The notes below the pieces were generated by a model that did not search any database, had not been told where the DNA came from, and saw nothing but the letters and a program-made list of their open reading frames with translations. Made by a program: the position numbers and the translations under genes. From positions 1 to 40,445 of the forward strand of contig JAICLV010000001.1 of the NCBI GenBank assembly GCA_025925185.1: a stretch of DNA of 40,445 bases, given 5' to 3'. This document shows positions 16,388-24,459 of the stretch, piece after piece (positions within the stretch are counted from its first letter, which is position 1; every line of letters begins with the position of its first letter). The stretch comes from Acidothermaceae bacterium (GTDB taxonomy: Bacteria; Actinomycetota; Actinomycetes; Acidothermales; Acidothermaceae).

Positions 16388-16550
16388 CGATGAACCCCTC
16401 TCAAGGCGCAGCGGGCGACGCGCCCAACGACCGCGCACAGTGTGTCAGGCGACTCGGCTGAGCGCGCCAGCCGCCCTCGCGCGCGCGGCGCTGGTGACCA
16501 GATCGTGACCCCGCGCTGAGTGCCCCGTAGTCGCACGTCCGCTACCATAG

Positions 16551-16566
16551 CCAAACGTGTCCAAAC
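16551..16566. promoter_or_regulatory. Candidate DeoR-type operator: 10-bp-phased direct repeats
   Basis: CCAAACGTGT at 16551 is followed directly by CCAAACAGCT at 16561, so CCAAAC recurs with a 10-bp period. On the other strand this is a TGTTTGG/CGTTTGG direct repeat. Many DeoR-family proteins bind direct repeats phased by one helical turn. The site lies in an AT-richer patch between divergent galM and galT. Binding is inferred. Confidence 0.4.
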
Positions 16567-16584
16567 AGCTTTAGTTATCGTTCT

Positions 16585-16598
16585 TGTTGACTTCAACA
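16585..16598. promoter_or_regulatory. Palindrome in the galM-galT control region
   Basis: TGTTGA-CT-TCAACA has perfect 6-bp arms around a 2-bp centre and lies 18 bp after the CCAAAC direct repeats. It may be a second regulator site or part of the galT promoter region. Confidence 0.35.
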
Positions 16599-16694
16599 GA
16601 AGGCCCATGCCAGTCTCGTGCCAGTCTCGCCAAATCCGACCGCTTCACGGCGGCGGCCGCCGATCCGAAAGGCCAGCACCTTGAGGCGTGCCCG

Positions 16695-17954
16695 ATGAGC
16701 GAGCGCCTGGACGTCGCGGAGCATGGGACGCGGGGTGGCGGCTCCCCCGACGGTGCGTCCCGCTCCGCGTCGTCCGCGGCTGGGCCAGCGCCGTCCGGTT
16801 CAGCGCCGTCCGGTTCAGCGGTGCGCAAGTCGATGATCCGACTCGCCGACGGTCGCGAACTGTTCTACTTCGACGACGCGGTGGCCGGAAGCGACGACGG
16901 CACCGGGTCAGGCGCCGAGACGGCGAGTGTCGACCGCGCGAGCTTTCCCGACCGGCGCCGGCTGAAGCCGGCGGCGCCGTCGTCCACGATGCGGTTCGAC
17001 CCCTTGCTCGACGAGTGGGTGACGATCGCCGGGCACCGGCAAACCCGCACCTATCTGCCCCCCGACGACGAGTGCCCGTTGTGCCCGTCACGCGACGGGC
17101 ACAAGTCTGAGATCCCGGCCCCCGACTACGACGTCGCGGTGTTCGAGAACCGGTTTCCGTCGTTCGCCGCGAGCTCGGTCGTCGAGTCCGACGACGGTCA
17201 CGCCGACGACCCGCTGTTCGCGGTGGCGCCGGGCCTGGGCCGCTGCGAGGTGGTGTGCTTCACCGCCGACCACGACGCCGCGTTCTCCTCGTTGACGCCG
17301 TCACGCGCCCGCACCGTCATCGACGCCTGGGTCGACCGCACCGTGGCGCTTAGCGCGCTGCCTGCCGTCGAGCAGGTGTTCTGCTTCGAAAACCGCGGCG
17401 AGGAGATCGGCGTCACGCTGAGCCACCCGCACGGGCAGATCTACGGGTATCCGTTCGTGACGCCGCGCACCCGTCGCATGCTCGACAGCGCCCGCGCGCA
17501 TCGGCAGCGCACCGGACGCAACCTGTTCGCCGACATGCTCGAACGCGAGTTGCAGGCCGGCACCCGGGTAGTGGTGCGCGGGCGACACTGGACCGCGTTC
17601 GTGCCGTTCGCCGCGCACTGGCCGCTCGAGGTGCACGTCTATCCGAACCGGCAGGTGCCCGACCTGGCCGCCCTCAGCGACGACGAGCGTTCCGAGCTCG
17701 CTACGGTCTACCTCGAGGTGCTGCGCAGAATGGAGCGTGTGCACGCCGACTCGCTGCCCTACATCGCGGCCTGGCATCAAGCGCCCACGCGCGTCGACCG
17801 GGACTTGGCGTACCTGCACCTCGAGCTCTTCTCGATTCGGCGCGCACCCGGCAAGCTCAAGTACCTCGCCGGGTCCGAGTCGGCGATGGGTGCCTTCGTG
17901 AACGACGTGCTTCCGGAGCAGGCCGCCCGCATGCTGCGTGACGTCGTCCTGTGA
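16695..17954 (+). CDS. galT: Galactose-1-phosphate uridylyltransferase
   Basis: A Leloir-pathway enzyme exchanging UMP between UDP-glucose and galactose-1-phosphate. The zinc-site cysteines are Cys127 and Cys130 (ECPLCPSRDG). The active-site HPH is His244-Pro-His246 in LSHPHGQIYGY, followed by the FVPFAAHWPLEVHV block. The family core begins only near residue 46 (MIRLADGRELFYFDD). The start is uncertain. ATG 16695 has GAGG upstream and gives 419 residues with a Gly/Ser/Ala/Pro-rich head. GTG 16821 would give a more usual length but lacks a ribosome site. One base separates its stop from the galK start. Confidence 0.9.
   Translation: MSERLDVAEHGTRGGGSPDGASRSASSAAGPAPSGSAPSGSAVRKSMIRLADGRELFYFDDAVAGSDDGTGSGAETASVDRASFPDRRRLKPAAPSSTMRFDPLLDEWVTIAGHRQTRTYLPPDDECPLCPSRDGHKSEIPAPDYDVAVFENRFPSFAASSVVESDDGHADDPLFAVAPGLGRCEVVCFTADHDAAFSSLTPSRARTVIDAWVDRTVALSALPAVEQVFCFENRGEEIGVTLSHPHGQIYGYPFVTPRTRRMLDSARAHRQRTGRNLFADMLERELQAGTRVVVRGRHWTAFVPFAAHWPLEVHVYPNRQVPDLAALSDDERSELATVYLEVLRRMERVHADSLPYIAAWHQAPTRVDRDLAYLHLELFSIRRAPGKLKYLAGSESAMGAFVNDVLPEQAARMLRDVVL
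16786..16820 (+). repeat. 15-bp tandem repeat in the galT N-terminal extension
   Basis: CAGCGCCGTCCGGTT occurs twice in tandem (16786-16800 and 16801-16815), followed by a partial CAGCG. In frame it encodes repeated Pro-Ser-Gly-Ser-Ala. It lies in the low-complexity head of galT. Confidence 0.9.
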
Positions 17955-17955
17955 A

Positions 17956-19113
17956 ATGCGTCTCGTGACCAACGCTGCGGCACAAGCTTTTCTTGAGCAC
18001 ACCCGAACCACGCCGACGGGCGTGTGGTCGGCGCCCGGCCGCGTCAACCTGATCGGCGAGCACACCGACTACAACGGCGGATTCGTGCTGCCATTCGCGA
18101 TCGATCGGCGCACCGAAGTCGCCGCGTCGCGTCGCTCCGACGGCGAACTTCGCGTGCGTTCACTGCAAAAGCCGGACGACGTGGTGCAGGCGACCGCGAC
18201 CGGGCTGCGGCCCGGCGAGCGCTCCGATTGGTCGGCGTACGTTCTTGGCGCCGTGTGGGCATTGCGCGAGGCCGGGCACGACATCGGCGGCCTGGAGCTC
18301 GTCATCGACGGCGGAGTGCCTGTGGGTTCTGGCCTTTCGTCGTCCGCCGCGCTCGAGTGCGCGGTCGCGTTGGCGGCCGCTGAGTTGCACGACATCGAGA
18401 TACCTCTCGAAACGCTCGCACGGATCGCGCAACACGCTGAGAACGACTACGTCGGTGTCCCATGCGGGCTCATGGATCAAATGGCCGCGAGCGTTTGCCG
18501 AGCTGGCCACGCGCTGTTCTTCGACGTTCGCGACGATGTACGCGAGCACGAGCCGTTCGCCCCTCACGACTCCGCACTCGCGCTCCTCGTCATCGACACC
18601 CGCGCCCGGCACGCGCACAGCGGCGGCGAGTACGCGCAGCGGCGGCGCTCGTGTGAGACTGCGGCGCGCCAGCTCGGCGTCGCGTATCTGCGCGACATCG
18701 CGCTCGACCAACTCGACGACGCGTTGGCGACGCTCGACGACGACGAGTTGCGCAAACGGACGCGCCACGTCGTCACCGAGAACGCCCGCGTGCTCGAGGC
18801 ACGCGAGTTGCTGCGCGCCCGACGGTTCGACGAGCTCGGCGCGGCCCTGACGGCGTCGCACCTGTCACTGCGCGACGATTTCGAGGTGAGCTGCCCGGAA
18901 CTCGACGTCGCGGTCGACGCCGCGCTCGCGCACGGCGCGCTCGGCGCCCGCATGACCGGCGGCGGCTTCGGCGGCTCGGCGATCGCGCTGGTCAGCGCGC
19001 GCGACGCCGAGGGTGTCGGCACCGCGGTTGAGAAGGCCTTCGCCGAAGCGGGCTTCGGCGCGCCGAAGATCATGGCCCCGCAAGTGTCGGACGGCGCGCG
19101 GCGGATCGCCTGA
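17956..19113 (+). CDS. galK: Galactokinase
   Basis: A 385-residue GHMP kinase phosphorylating galactose to galactose-1-phosphate with ATP. The galactokinase signature GRVNLIGEHTDYNGG lies near residues 27-41. The ATP loop is VPVGSGLSSSAALE. The catalytic Asp is in CGLMDQMAAS. The third GHMP motif is RMTGGGFGGSAIALV. The length is normal. ATG 17956 lies one base after the galT stop; in-frame GTGs at 17938 and 17965 are alternatives. With galT upstream and divergent galM it forms the galactose-utilisation set. galE is absent from the window. Confidence 0.95.
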   Translation: MRLVTNAAAQAFLEHTRTTPTGVWSAPGRVNLIGEHTDYNGGFVLPFAIDRRTEVAASRRSDGELRVRSLQKPDDVVQATATGLRPGERSDWSAYVLGAVWALREAGHDIGGLELVIDGGVPVGSGLSSSAALECAVALAAAELHDIEIPLETLARIAQHAENDYVGVPCGLMDQMAASVCRAGHALFFDVRDDVREHEPFAPHDSALALLVIDTRARHAHSGGEYAQRRRSCETAARQLGVAYLRDIALDQLDDALATLDDDELRKRTRHVVTENARVLEARELLRARRFDELGAALTASHLSLRDDFEVSCPELDVAVDAALAHGALGARMTGGGFGGSAIALVSARDAEGVGTAVEKAFAEAGFGAPKIMAPQVSDGARRIA

Positions 19114-19130
19114 GCGGTGTCATCCGAGAC

Positions 19131-19144
19131 GCCTGCGGGCAGGC
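19131..19144 (+). terminator. Short GC hairpin after galK
   Basis: GCCTG-CGGG-CAGGC forms a five-pair hairpin with a four-base loop, 17 bases after the galK stop. There is no U tract, so termination is uncertain. Confidence 0.25.
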
Positions 19145-19174
19145 TCGTCGAGACGCCGCCGAAGGGAGTCGCTC

Positions 19175-19348
19175 ATGACCGCGCCCGCGCCACCCGCGCC
19201 AGAACCGCCGATCGACCCGCAAGCCCCCGACCCCGCGCCACTGCCTCCGATCGACCCGCAGCCCGACGTCCCGCCCGGCCCGCCGCCGCCACAGCCGCCC
19301 GCCGAGCCGAGCCCGGTTCCGCCCGAACCCGCCCCGAGCCCGTTCTGA
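19175..19348 (+). CDS. Proline-rich miniprotein (57 aa)
   Basis: ATG 19175 is preceded by AAGGGAG with a six-base spacer, a good ribosome site. The 57-residue product is almost half proline, with PPIDPQ twice and otherwise Ala, Pro, Glu and Asp, ending PAPSPF. It has no signal peptide or membrane segment. The region could instead be non-coding DNA that happens to be GC-rich; the ribosome site and the consistent acidic/proline composition argue for a gene. The stop lies in an 11-bp tandem duplication (AGCCCGTTCTG twice). Function unknown. Confidence 0.4.
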   Translation: MTAPAPPAPEPPIDPQAPDPAPLPPIDPQPDVPPGPPPPQPPAEPSPVPPEPAPSPF

Positions 19349-19435
19349 GCCCGTTCTGAACGACGCCTCCTCGTCTGAAGCGGCCGTCGGCGCGGAGCGT
19401 CCCGCTGACGCCCGCCGTCGGTTAATGTCCATGCC

Positions 19436-22400
19436 GTGATGGCGTCCCAGCGACTGCCGCGCCTCGGCGTGGCCTGTGCTCTGGTTGCCGGCGTCGTGAC
19501 AGTCGGGGGGCGTCCCGCGCTCGCGCAAGGTGAGGTCACAATCGGCGCGGCCGTCGCCCCTCCCTTGGATGTCGCCTCCGCCGCGGCGGACCCCCGCGCA
19601 GTCATGGACCTCACCGTCGCGCTCGCGCCGCGCGACCAGCCCGCGCTCGACGCGTTCGTGGCGTCGGTCACCACGCCCGGCGCGCCGCAATACCGACGGT
19701 TCTTGTCGCCGGGTGAGTTCGGGACCCGCTTCGGGGCGACCTCGCAAACGGTCGAGCAGGTCAGCGACACGTTGCGCCAACGCGGCCTCACCGTCGGAGC
19801 GGTGTCCGGCAACGGCTTGTCCATACCGGTCTCAGGCACCGTCGCCGAGGTGGCCGCCGCGTTCCACACCTCCTTCACCAGTTACCGGCTCGCGTCCGGA
19901 CGCGCCGCATTGGCGAACACCTCGGCCGCGACGCTGCCCGCGAACGTCGCCGCGCACGTGCAAGGCGTCGTCGGACTCGACCAGATCACCGCGGCCGTGC
20001 CCAACACGCGAGACCGGCCGGCCGCCGCGCCGGCCGCGCTCCCCGCGGCAACGGGTCCGGTCGCCTGCCCGGCCGCCGCGTCCGCCACGGCCGGAAACGG
20101 CGCGTACACACCGGCGCAGATCGCGCATCACTACGGCGTCGACTCGCTTTACGACGCGACGACCGGCGGCGGCGTGACGGTGGCGCTTTTCGAGTTGGAA
20201 CCGTTCTCCGCCACGGACGTCGCGGCCTACCAGACGTGCTTCGGCACGAGCTCCGCGGTCTCGGTGCGGCAGGTCGACGGCGGGGCCGGCGCCGGTGTCG
20301 GCAGCGGTCAGGCCGCCCTCGACATTGAGACCGTGATCGGCCTCGCGCCGGGCGCGCGGGTGCTCGTTTACGAGGCGCCGAACGACGCGGCGAGCATCTA
20401 CGACCAGTTCCGCCAGATCGCGACCGACGCCAGCGCGCAGGTGATCAGCGACAGCTGGGGTCTGTGCGAGGCGACTCCGGGAGTGGCGCAGCTCGCCGCC
20501 TTGGAGCGCCCGCTCTTCCAGCAGATGGCCGCGCAAGGGCAGACCGTGATCGCCGCGACCGGCGACACCGGCGCCCAAGGCTGCTGGGCGCCGCCCGCTT
20601 CGAGCGACACCACCGTTTCGGTGTGGGAGCCCGCGAGTCAGCCCGAGGTGACCGCGGTCGGGGGCACGTCGGTACCGACCGTCGACGCCGCTGACACGTC
20701 GTGGAACAACGGCGCCGGCGCTACCGGCGGCGGGATCTCGACGCTCTGGCCGATGCCGGCCTACCAGCGCGGTGTCGGCGCGATCCCCGACAGCAGCGGG
20801 GCGCCGTGCGGCGCGCCGTCCGGGCAACTGTGCCGCGAGACGCCGGACGTCAGCGCGAGCGCGGACCCGCTCCACGGCTCGCTTGCGTTCTTCGGCGGAT
20901 CGTGGCGCAGCGTCGGCGGCACCCGCGCCGCCGCGCCGATCTGGGCGGCTATCACGGCGCTGATCGACGCCAGTTGCCCGGCCGGACCGGTCGGCTTCAT
21001 GAACCCGGCGCTTTACGCGCTGCATGCAGCGACCGGCTCGCCGCTCGTCGACGTCAAGACCGGCCCCAACAACGACTTCACCGACACCAGCGGCGGCGCT
21101 TACCCGACGCGCACCGGTTACGACCTCACGACCGGTCTCGGCCGGCCGAACGCCGCCGCGCTGGCGGGCGCGCTGTGCCCGTCGGTGGCGCCGCCCGGGT
21201 CAGGCGCGATGACCGTCAATCCGCCGTTGGTGGCGACCTCGACGTCGGCGACGTTGACGTTTACCTACACGCCCGGGACGGCGGCCGGCGCCACGAGCTC
21301 CGGCATGGTCGACGGCCAACTCCAGATCACCGTTCCCGGCACGTGGACGCTGCCGTCGACGACGCCGACGAACCAGGGGTACACGACGTCGTCCGCAGGT
21401 GTGGTGTCCATCGTGGGCAACACCATCGTGGTGTCCGGAATCACCGTGCCAGCCGGAAAAACCGTGACGGTCACCTATGGCGACACCACGGGTGGTGCCC
21501 AACCTGCGCAATCGCCATCGTTCGCGCAAGCGACGGTGTTCAGCGCCCGATCACGCAACGGGCAAAGCGGCGCCGCCGCGACGCTCGCGATCAGCCCGGC
21601 GGTGCGCGTCTTGGCGCCCGGTGGCGGGGTCCCGGGTCAGGCGCTGCTCACGAGGGTGGCCGGCGCCGACCGCATCGCCACCTCGATCGCCGCGTCTCAG
21701 ACCGCGTTTTCCGCCGCGGGCTCGGCGCAAGCGGTCGTGCTCGCCCGGGCCGACGCGTTCCCCGACGCGCTGTCCGGCGTGCCACTGGCGGCTGCGTTCC
21801 ACGGCCCGCTGCTGCTCACGCCGCCGTCCGGCTTGACGCCACCGGTCGATGCGGAGATTCAGCGCGTGCTCGCGACCGGATCGACGGTGTACGTCCTCGG
21901 CGGCCCGTCCGCGTTGTCGCCGACGATCGACGCCCAGCTGCGCGCGTTGGGCTACCAGGTGACCCGGGTGTGGGGGTCAAGCCGCTTCGACACCGCGGTC
22001 GCCATCGCCCGGCTGCTCGGCAACCCGTCGGTGATCTTCGAGGCCGACGGCACGAACTTCCCGGACGCGCTATCGGCCGGGCCGGCCGCGGCGATCACGC
22101 ACGGCGCGGTGTTGCTGACGTTCGGCAAGCAGTCGGCCCTCCCCACCACCGCCTACCTCGCCGCACACCCCGGCGACATCCGGTACGCCGTCGGCGGCCC
22201 GGCCGCGGCGTCCGACCCGGGCGCGCAACCGATGGTCGGCGCGGACCGGTACGCGACGTCGGTCTTGGTCGCGGAGCAGTTCTTCAACGCGCCGTCTGCG
22301 GTCGGCGTGGCGAGTGGAATGTCTTTCCCCGACGCGCTTTCCGGTGGCCCGGTCGCGGCGCTCGCCGGCGGCCCGACCGTGCTGGTGCCGGCCGCCGGCG

Positions 22401-22546
22401 CGCTGCCGAAGAGCACCCAGCAGTACCTGAGCAGCATCGCGAGCAGCGTGCTCACCGGCTGGCTCTTCGGCGGGACGATGGCCGTGAGCACCGCGGTCGC
22501 CGACCAGGTCGCCCAGTCGCTGGTGCTCGTGCCGCCCGCCGCCTAG
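19436..22546 (+). CDS. Secreted sedolisin-like (S53) protein with cell-wall-binding repeats; catalytic residues replaced
   Basis: A 1036-residue exported protein. A signal peptide ends near residue 29 (RPALAQ). A pro-kumamolisin activation domain (about 40-185) follows, then an S53 subtilisin-fold domain (about 220-580), a beta-sandwich linker (about 590-735) and three cell-wall-binding type-2 repeats (about 740-1030), each with FPDALS. In the S53 domain the catalytic Glu position, four before Asp296 (QAALDIE), is Gln292. The catalytic Ser in the G-T-S-x-x-x-P motif is Arg497 (GGTRAAAPIW). Asp296, the oxyanion Asp377 (ATGDTG) and the calcium loop near GYDLTTGLGRPN remain. It is therefore probably not a working protease and may act as a surface-bound adhesin or scaffold. 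GTG 19436 and ATG 19439 are both possible starts, and neither has a strong ribosome site. Confidence 0.9.
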   Translation: MMASQRLPRLGVACALVAGVVTVGGRPALAQGEVTIGAAVAPPLDVASAAADPRAVMDLTVALAPRDQPALDAFVASVTTPGAPQYRRFLSPGEFGTRFGATSQTVEQVSDTLRQRGLTVGAVSGNGLSIPVSGTVAEVAAAFHTSFTSYRLASGRAALANTSAATLPANVAAHVQGVVGLDQITAAVPNTRDRPAAAPAALPAATGPVACPAAASATAGNGAYTPAQIAHHYGVDSLYDATTGGGVTVALFELEPFSATDVAAYQTCFGTSSAVSVRQVDGGAGAGVGSGQAALDIETVIGLAPGARVLVYEAPNDAASIYDQFRQIATDASAQVISDSWGLCEATPGVAQLAALERPLFQQMAAQGQTVIAATGDTGAQGCWAPPASSDTTVSVWEPASQPEVTAVGGTSVPTVDAADTSWNNGAGATGGGISTLWPMPAYQRGVGAIPDSSGAPCGAPSGQLCRETPDVSASADPLHGSLAFFGGSWRSVGGTRAAAPIWAAITALIDASCPAGPVGFMNPALYALHAATGSPLVDVKTGPNNDFTDTSGGAYPTRTGYDLTTGLGRPNAAALAGALCPSVAPPGSGAMTVNPPLVATSTSATLTFTYTPGTAAGATSSGMVDGQLQITVPGTWTLPSTTPTNQGYTTSSAGVVSIVGNTIVVSGITVPAGKTVTVTYGDTTGGAQPAQSPSFAQATVFSARSRNGQSGAAATLAISPAVRVLAPGGGVPGQALLTRVAGADRIATSIAASQTAFSAAGSAQAVVLARADAFPDALSGVPLAAAFHGPLLLTPPSGLTPPVDAEIQRVLATGSTVYVLGGPSALSPTIDAQLRALGYQVTRVWGSSRFDTAVAIARLLGNPSVIFEADGTNFPDALSAGPAAAITHGAVLLTFGKQSALPTTAYLAAHPGDIRYAVGGPAAASDPGAQPMVGADRYATSVLVAEQFFNAPSAVGVASGMSFPDALSGGPVAALAGGPTVLVPAAGALPKSTQQYLSSIASSVLTGWLFGGTMAVSTAVADQVAQSLVLVPPAA

Positions 22547-22562
22547 CGCGGCCTGGTGCCGG

Positions 22563-22904
22563 CTACAGGTAAAGGCCAGTCGAGTTCTGCTCGAGGCGGG
22601 CCGCCGCGACCGCGTGCAGGTCACGCTCGCGCAGCAACGCGTACAGGGCGCCGTGAATCTCGACCTCGGCGCGGTCGTCCGGGTCGTACAGAACCCGGTC
22701 GCCGACCTCGACGGTTCGCACGTTCTGACCGACGCCCACGGCCTGCGACCAGACCAGCCGTCGGCCGACGGTCGCGGTCGCGGGAATGACGATGCCCCCG
22801 CTGGATCTGCGTTCACCGCCGGGGCCCTCGGTCTTGACCAGCACACGATCGTGCAACAGCTTGATGGGCAGGCCCGTTGTCGAGTCGACGCTCACGGCGG
22901 GCAA
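22563..22904 (-). CDS. GroES-like co-chaperonin family protein
   Basis: A 113-residue protein with the GroES fold. It has the start-strand KLLHDRVLVKTEGP, the mobile loop with RRSSGGIVIP, the VGVGQNVRTVEVGDRVLY block and a C-terminal strand ending LYALLRERDLHAV. It carries an N-terminal extension of about 13 residues and a short C-terminal tail. There is no groEL beside it, so it is more likely a paralogue than the main co-chaperonin. It is convergent with the sedolisin-like gene (16 bp apart) and followed 58 bp upstream by the DUF3618 gene. Its function beyond the family fold is not known. Confidence 0.85.
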   Translation of the reverse strand: MPAVSVDSTTGLPIKLLHDRVLVKTEGPGGERRSSGGIVIPATATVGRRLVWSQAVGVGQNVRTVEVGDRVLYDPDDRAEVEIHGALYALLRERDLHAVAAARLEQNSTGLYL

Positions 22905-22953
22905 CGGTACCCGGTCGGCCGACGGGGCCGCGCAATCACCCGCCCGAACCGCG

Positions 22954-23358
22954 CTAGGGGCGCTGCCGGCGGTTCTTCGTGTACAGCACGGCCGCGAGCG
23001 CCAGGAGCGCCGCCAACCCGCCGCCGATCACCGGCTTGGGCACGTTCTTCATCGCGGACGACGCGCGCGCGAGCGCCTTGTCGGCGCGATACCCGCGCTT
23101 ACCCTCGCCGTCCGGCCCGTCTTCGAACCGCGGATCATCGAACCGCGGATCATCGAACTGCGGAAGGTGATCGGCGTGGTGGTCGAAGCGCGCCTTGAGC
23201 CCGTCGACCATGCCCGTCACGCCGTCGCGCAGCTTGCCGACCCCGCGCTTGGCGACGAACTTCGGATCGAGCCGGCCGGCGATCGTGTCGACGGTGCGGG
23301 CTAACTCCTCGCGGGTGCGCTCGATCGAACGGAGCAGTTCCTCCGGATCGCTGCCCAT
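22954..23358 (-). CDS. DUF3618 membrane protein
   Basis: A 134-residue protein starting with the DUF3618 signature (SDPEELLRSIERTREELART and VDTIAGRLDPKFV, residues 3-37), probably helical and membrane-associated. A hydrophilic middle contains FDDPR in tandem. One C-terminal membrane span (VIGGGLAALLALAAVLY) and a basic tail end it. Neighbouring GroES-like and peroxiredoxin genes are a known actinobacterial association (in M. tuberculosis a DUF3618 gene lies next to bcp). The role is unknown; the topology suggests a cytoplasmic helical domain held at the membrane. Confidence 0.85.
   Translation of the reverse strand: MGSDPEELLRSIERTREELARTVDTIAGRLDPKFVAKRGVGKLRDGVTGMVDGLKARFDHHADHLPQFDDPRFDDPRFEDGPDGEGKRGYRADKALARASSAMKNVPKPVIGGGLAALLALAAVLYTKNRRQRP
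23123..23163 (-). repeat. 15-bp tandem repeat inside the DUF3618 gene
   Basis: A 15-bp unit (plus strand TCGAACCGCGGATCA) is present about 2.7 times. It encodes the repeated Phe-Asp-Asp-Pro-Arg of the linker before the membrane span. Exact repetition at DNA level suggests a recent duplication. Confidence 0.85.
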
Positions 23359-23406
23359 GCTGATCAGCCTCTCTGCCCCTCGACGCGCCTCATCGAGCGC
23401 GCCTTT

Positions 23407-24459
23407 TCAGTGTCGCAGGTCGATCGCGACCTTGACGTCGTCGTCGTGACGGTCAAGCGCGTCGGTGTACTTGGAGAGCGGCACCTTGCGACTCACCAGC
23501 CGGTTCAGCCAGTCGAGGTCGGCCTTGGCGAGCGTGTCGGCGGCTTGCTCGTAATGCCGTCGCGCGGCGTTGACGCTGCCGAACAGCACGATGTTCTCGA
23601 GCACCATGTCCTTGTTGACGTTGTCGAGCCCGATCGCGACCTTGCGATTGGACGCCGAGATGCCGGCGAGGCAGATAACGGCGTCCTTCGCGACCACGCT
23701 GACCAGGTCGAACACCAGCGGACCGTACCCGGTGCACTCGATGACGATGTCAGGTTGGACGCCGATCGCATCGACGTCGCCCGAGTGGAACGTGGCACCG
23801 ATGTCGCGGACCAACTGCGGCTTCGGCCCGGAGTCGACGCGATCGAGCACGTGGACGTCGTAACCGCGTTGCACTCCCATCAGCGCGGCGAGCAGACCGA
23901 TCGGACCGGCGCCGGTGACCAGCGCGACGTGCTTCGGCGTCGGCGCGCGCTCGGCGATCTTCTCGCTTTGCTCCCAAGCTTTGGCGACCACCGACGTCGG
24001 TTCCATCAGCACACCGGCCTCGCCGAGGCCGGCGTCGAGCTTCACCGCGAACTCCGGCTCGACCCGCCAGGCCGACGCGCCGTAGCCATTGCGCTCCTTG
24101 ATGCCGCGCTCGGTGTACTTGCCGTTGCGGCAGAAGTCCCACTGGCCCTCGGCGCAGGGCTGGCACGGCACCGGGTCCGGACGGCGGACGATGCCGGCCA
24201 CCAGGTCACCCTTGGCGAACCCGCTGCCGTTCGGCGCCTCGGTGACCCGGCCGAGCGACTCGTGGCCGATGATCAGCCGCTCCTGACCAGGTGGCGCCCA
24301 GCCGTAACCCTCCTGGATGATCTCGACGTCGGTGCCGCACACACCCATCAGCAGGCCCTCGACCAGCAGCGACCCCTCGGACGCCGACGGATCGGGATGG
24401 TCGCCGACCCCCGCGGTGTCTGGCTTGCCTGGCACGACCGACAACGCCTTGACGCTCAC
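23407..24459 (-). CDS. Glucose 1-dehydrogenase-like, zinc-dependent medium-chain dehydrogenase (archaeal type)
   Basis: A 350-residue NAD(P)-dependent alcohol/sugar dehydrogenase. Catalytic zinc ligands are in GVCGTDVEI and GHESLGRV. The structural zinc segment is PCQPCAEGQWDFCRNG. The nucleotide loop is VTGAGPIGLLAALMG followed by the Asp-ending strand VHVLDRVD. The QWDFCRNGKYTERGIK stretch and the overall layout resemble glucose dehydrogenases of haloarchaea and Sulfolobus. It would oxidise glucose to gluconolactone, or a related aldose such as galactose. I start at GTG 24459, with GAGGAGG six bases upstream; the frame is open 14 codons further. It is divergent from the peroxiredoxin gene. 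Confidence 0.88.
   Translation of the reverse strand: MSVKALSVVPGKPDTAGVGDHPDPSASEGSLLVEGLLMGVCGTDVEIIQEGYGWAPPGQERLIIGHESLGRVTEAPNGSGFAKGDLVAGIVRRPDPVPCQPCAEGQWDFCRNGKYTERGIKERNGYGASAWRVEPEFAVKLDAGLGEAGVLMEPTSVVAKAWEQSEKIAERAPTPKHVALVTGAGPIGLLAALMGVQRGYDVHVLDRVDSGPKPQLVRDIGATFHSGDVDAIGVQPDIVIECTGYGPLVFDLVSVVAKDAVICLAGISASNRKVAIGLDNVNKDMVLENIVLFGSVNAARRHYEQAADTLAKADLDWLNRLVSRKVPLSKYTDALDRHDDDVKVAIDLRH

Noticed and set aside
20701..22572. 623-codon frame within the sedolisin-like gene
   Set aside because: Out-of-frame shadow, strongly Arg-rich, with no start context; the S53/CWB2 frame is unambiguous.
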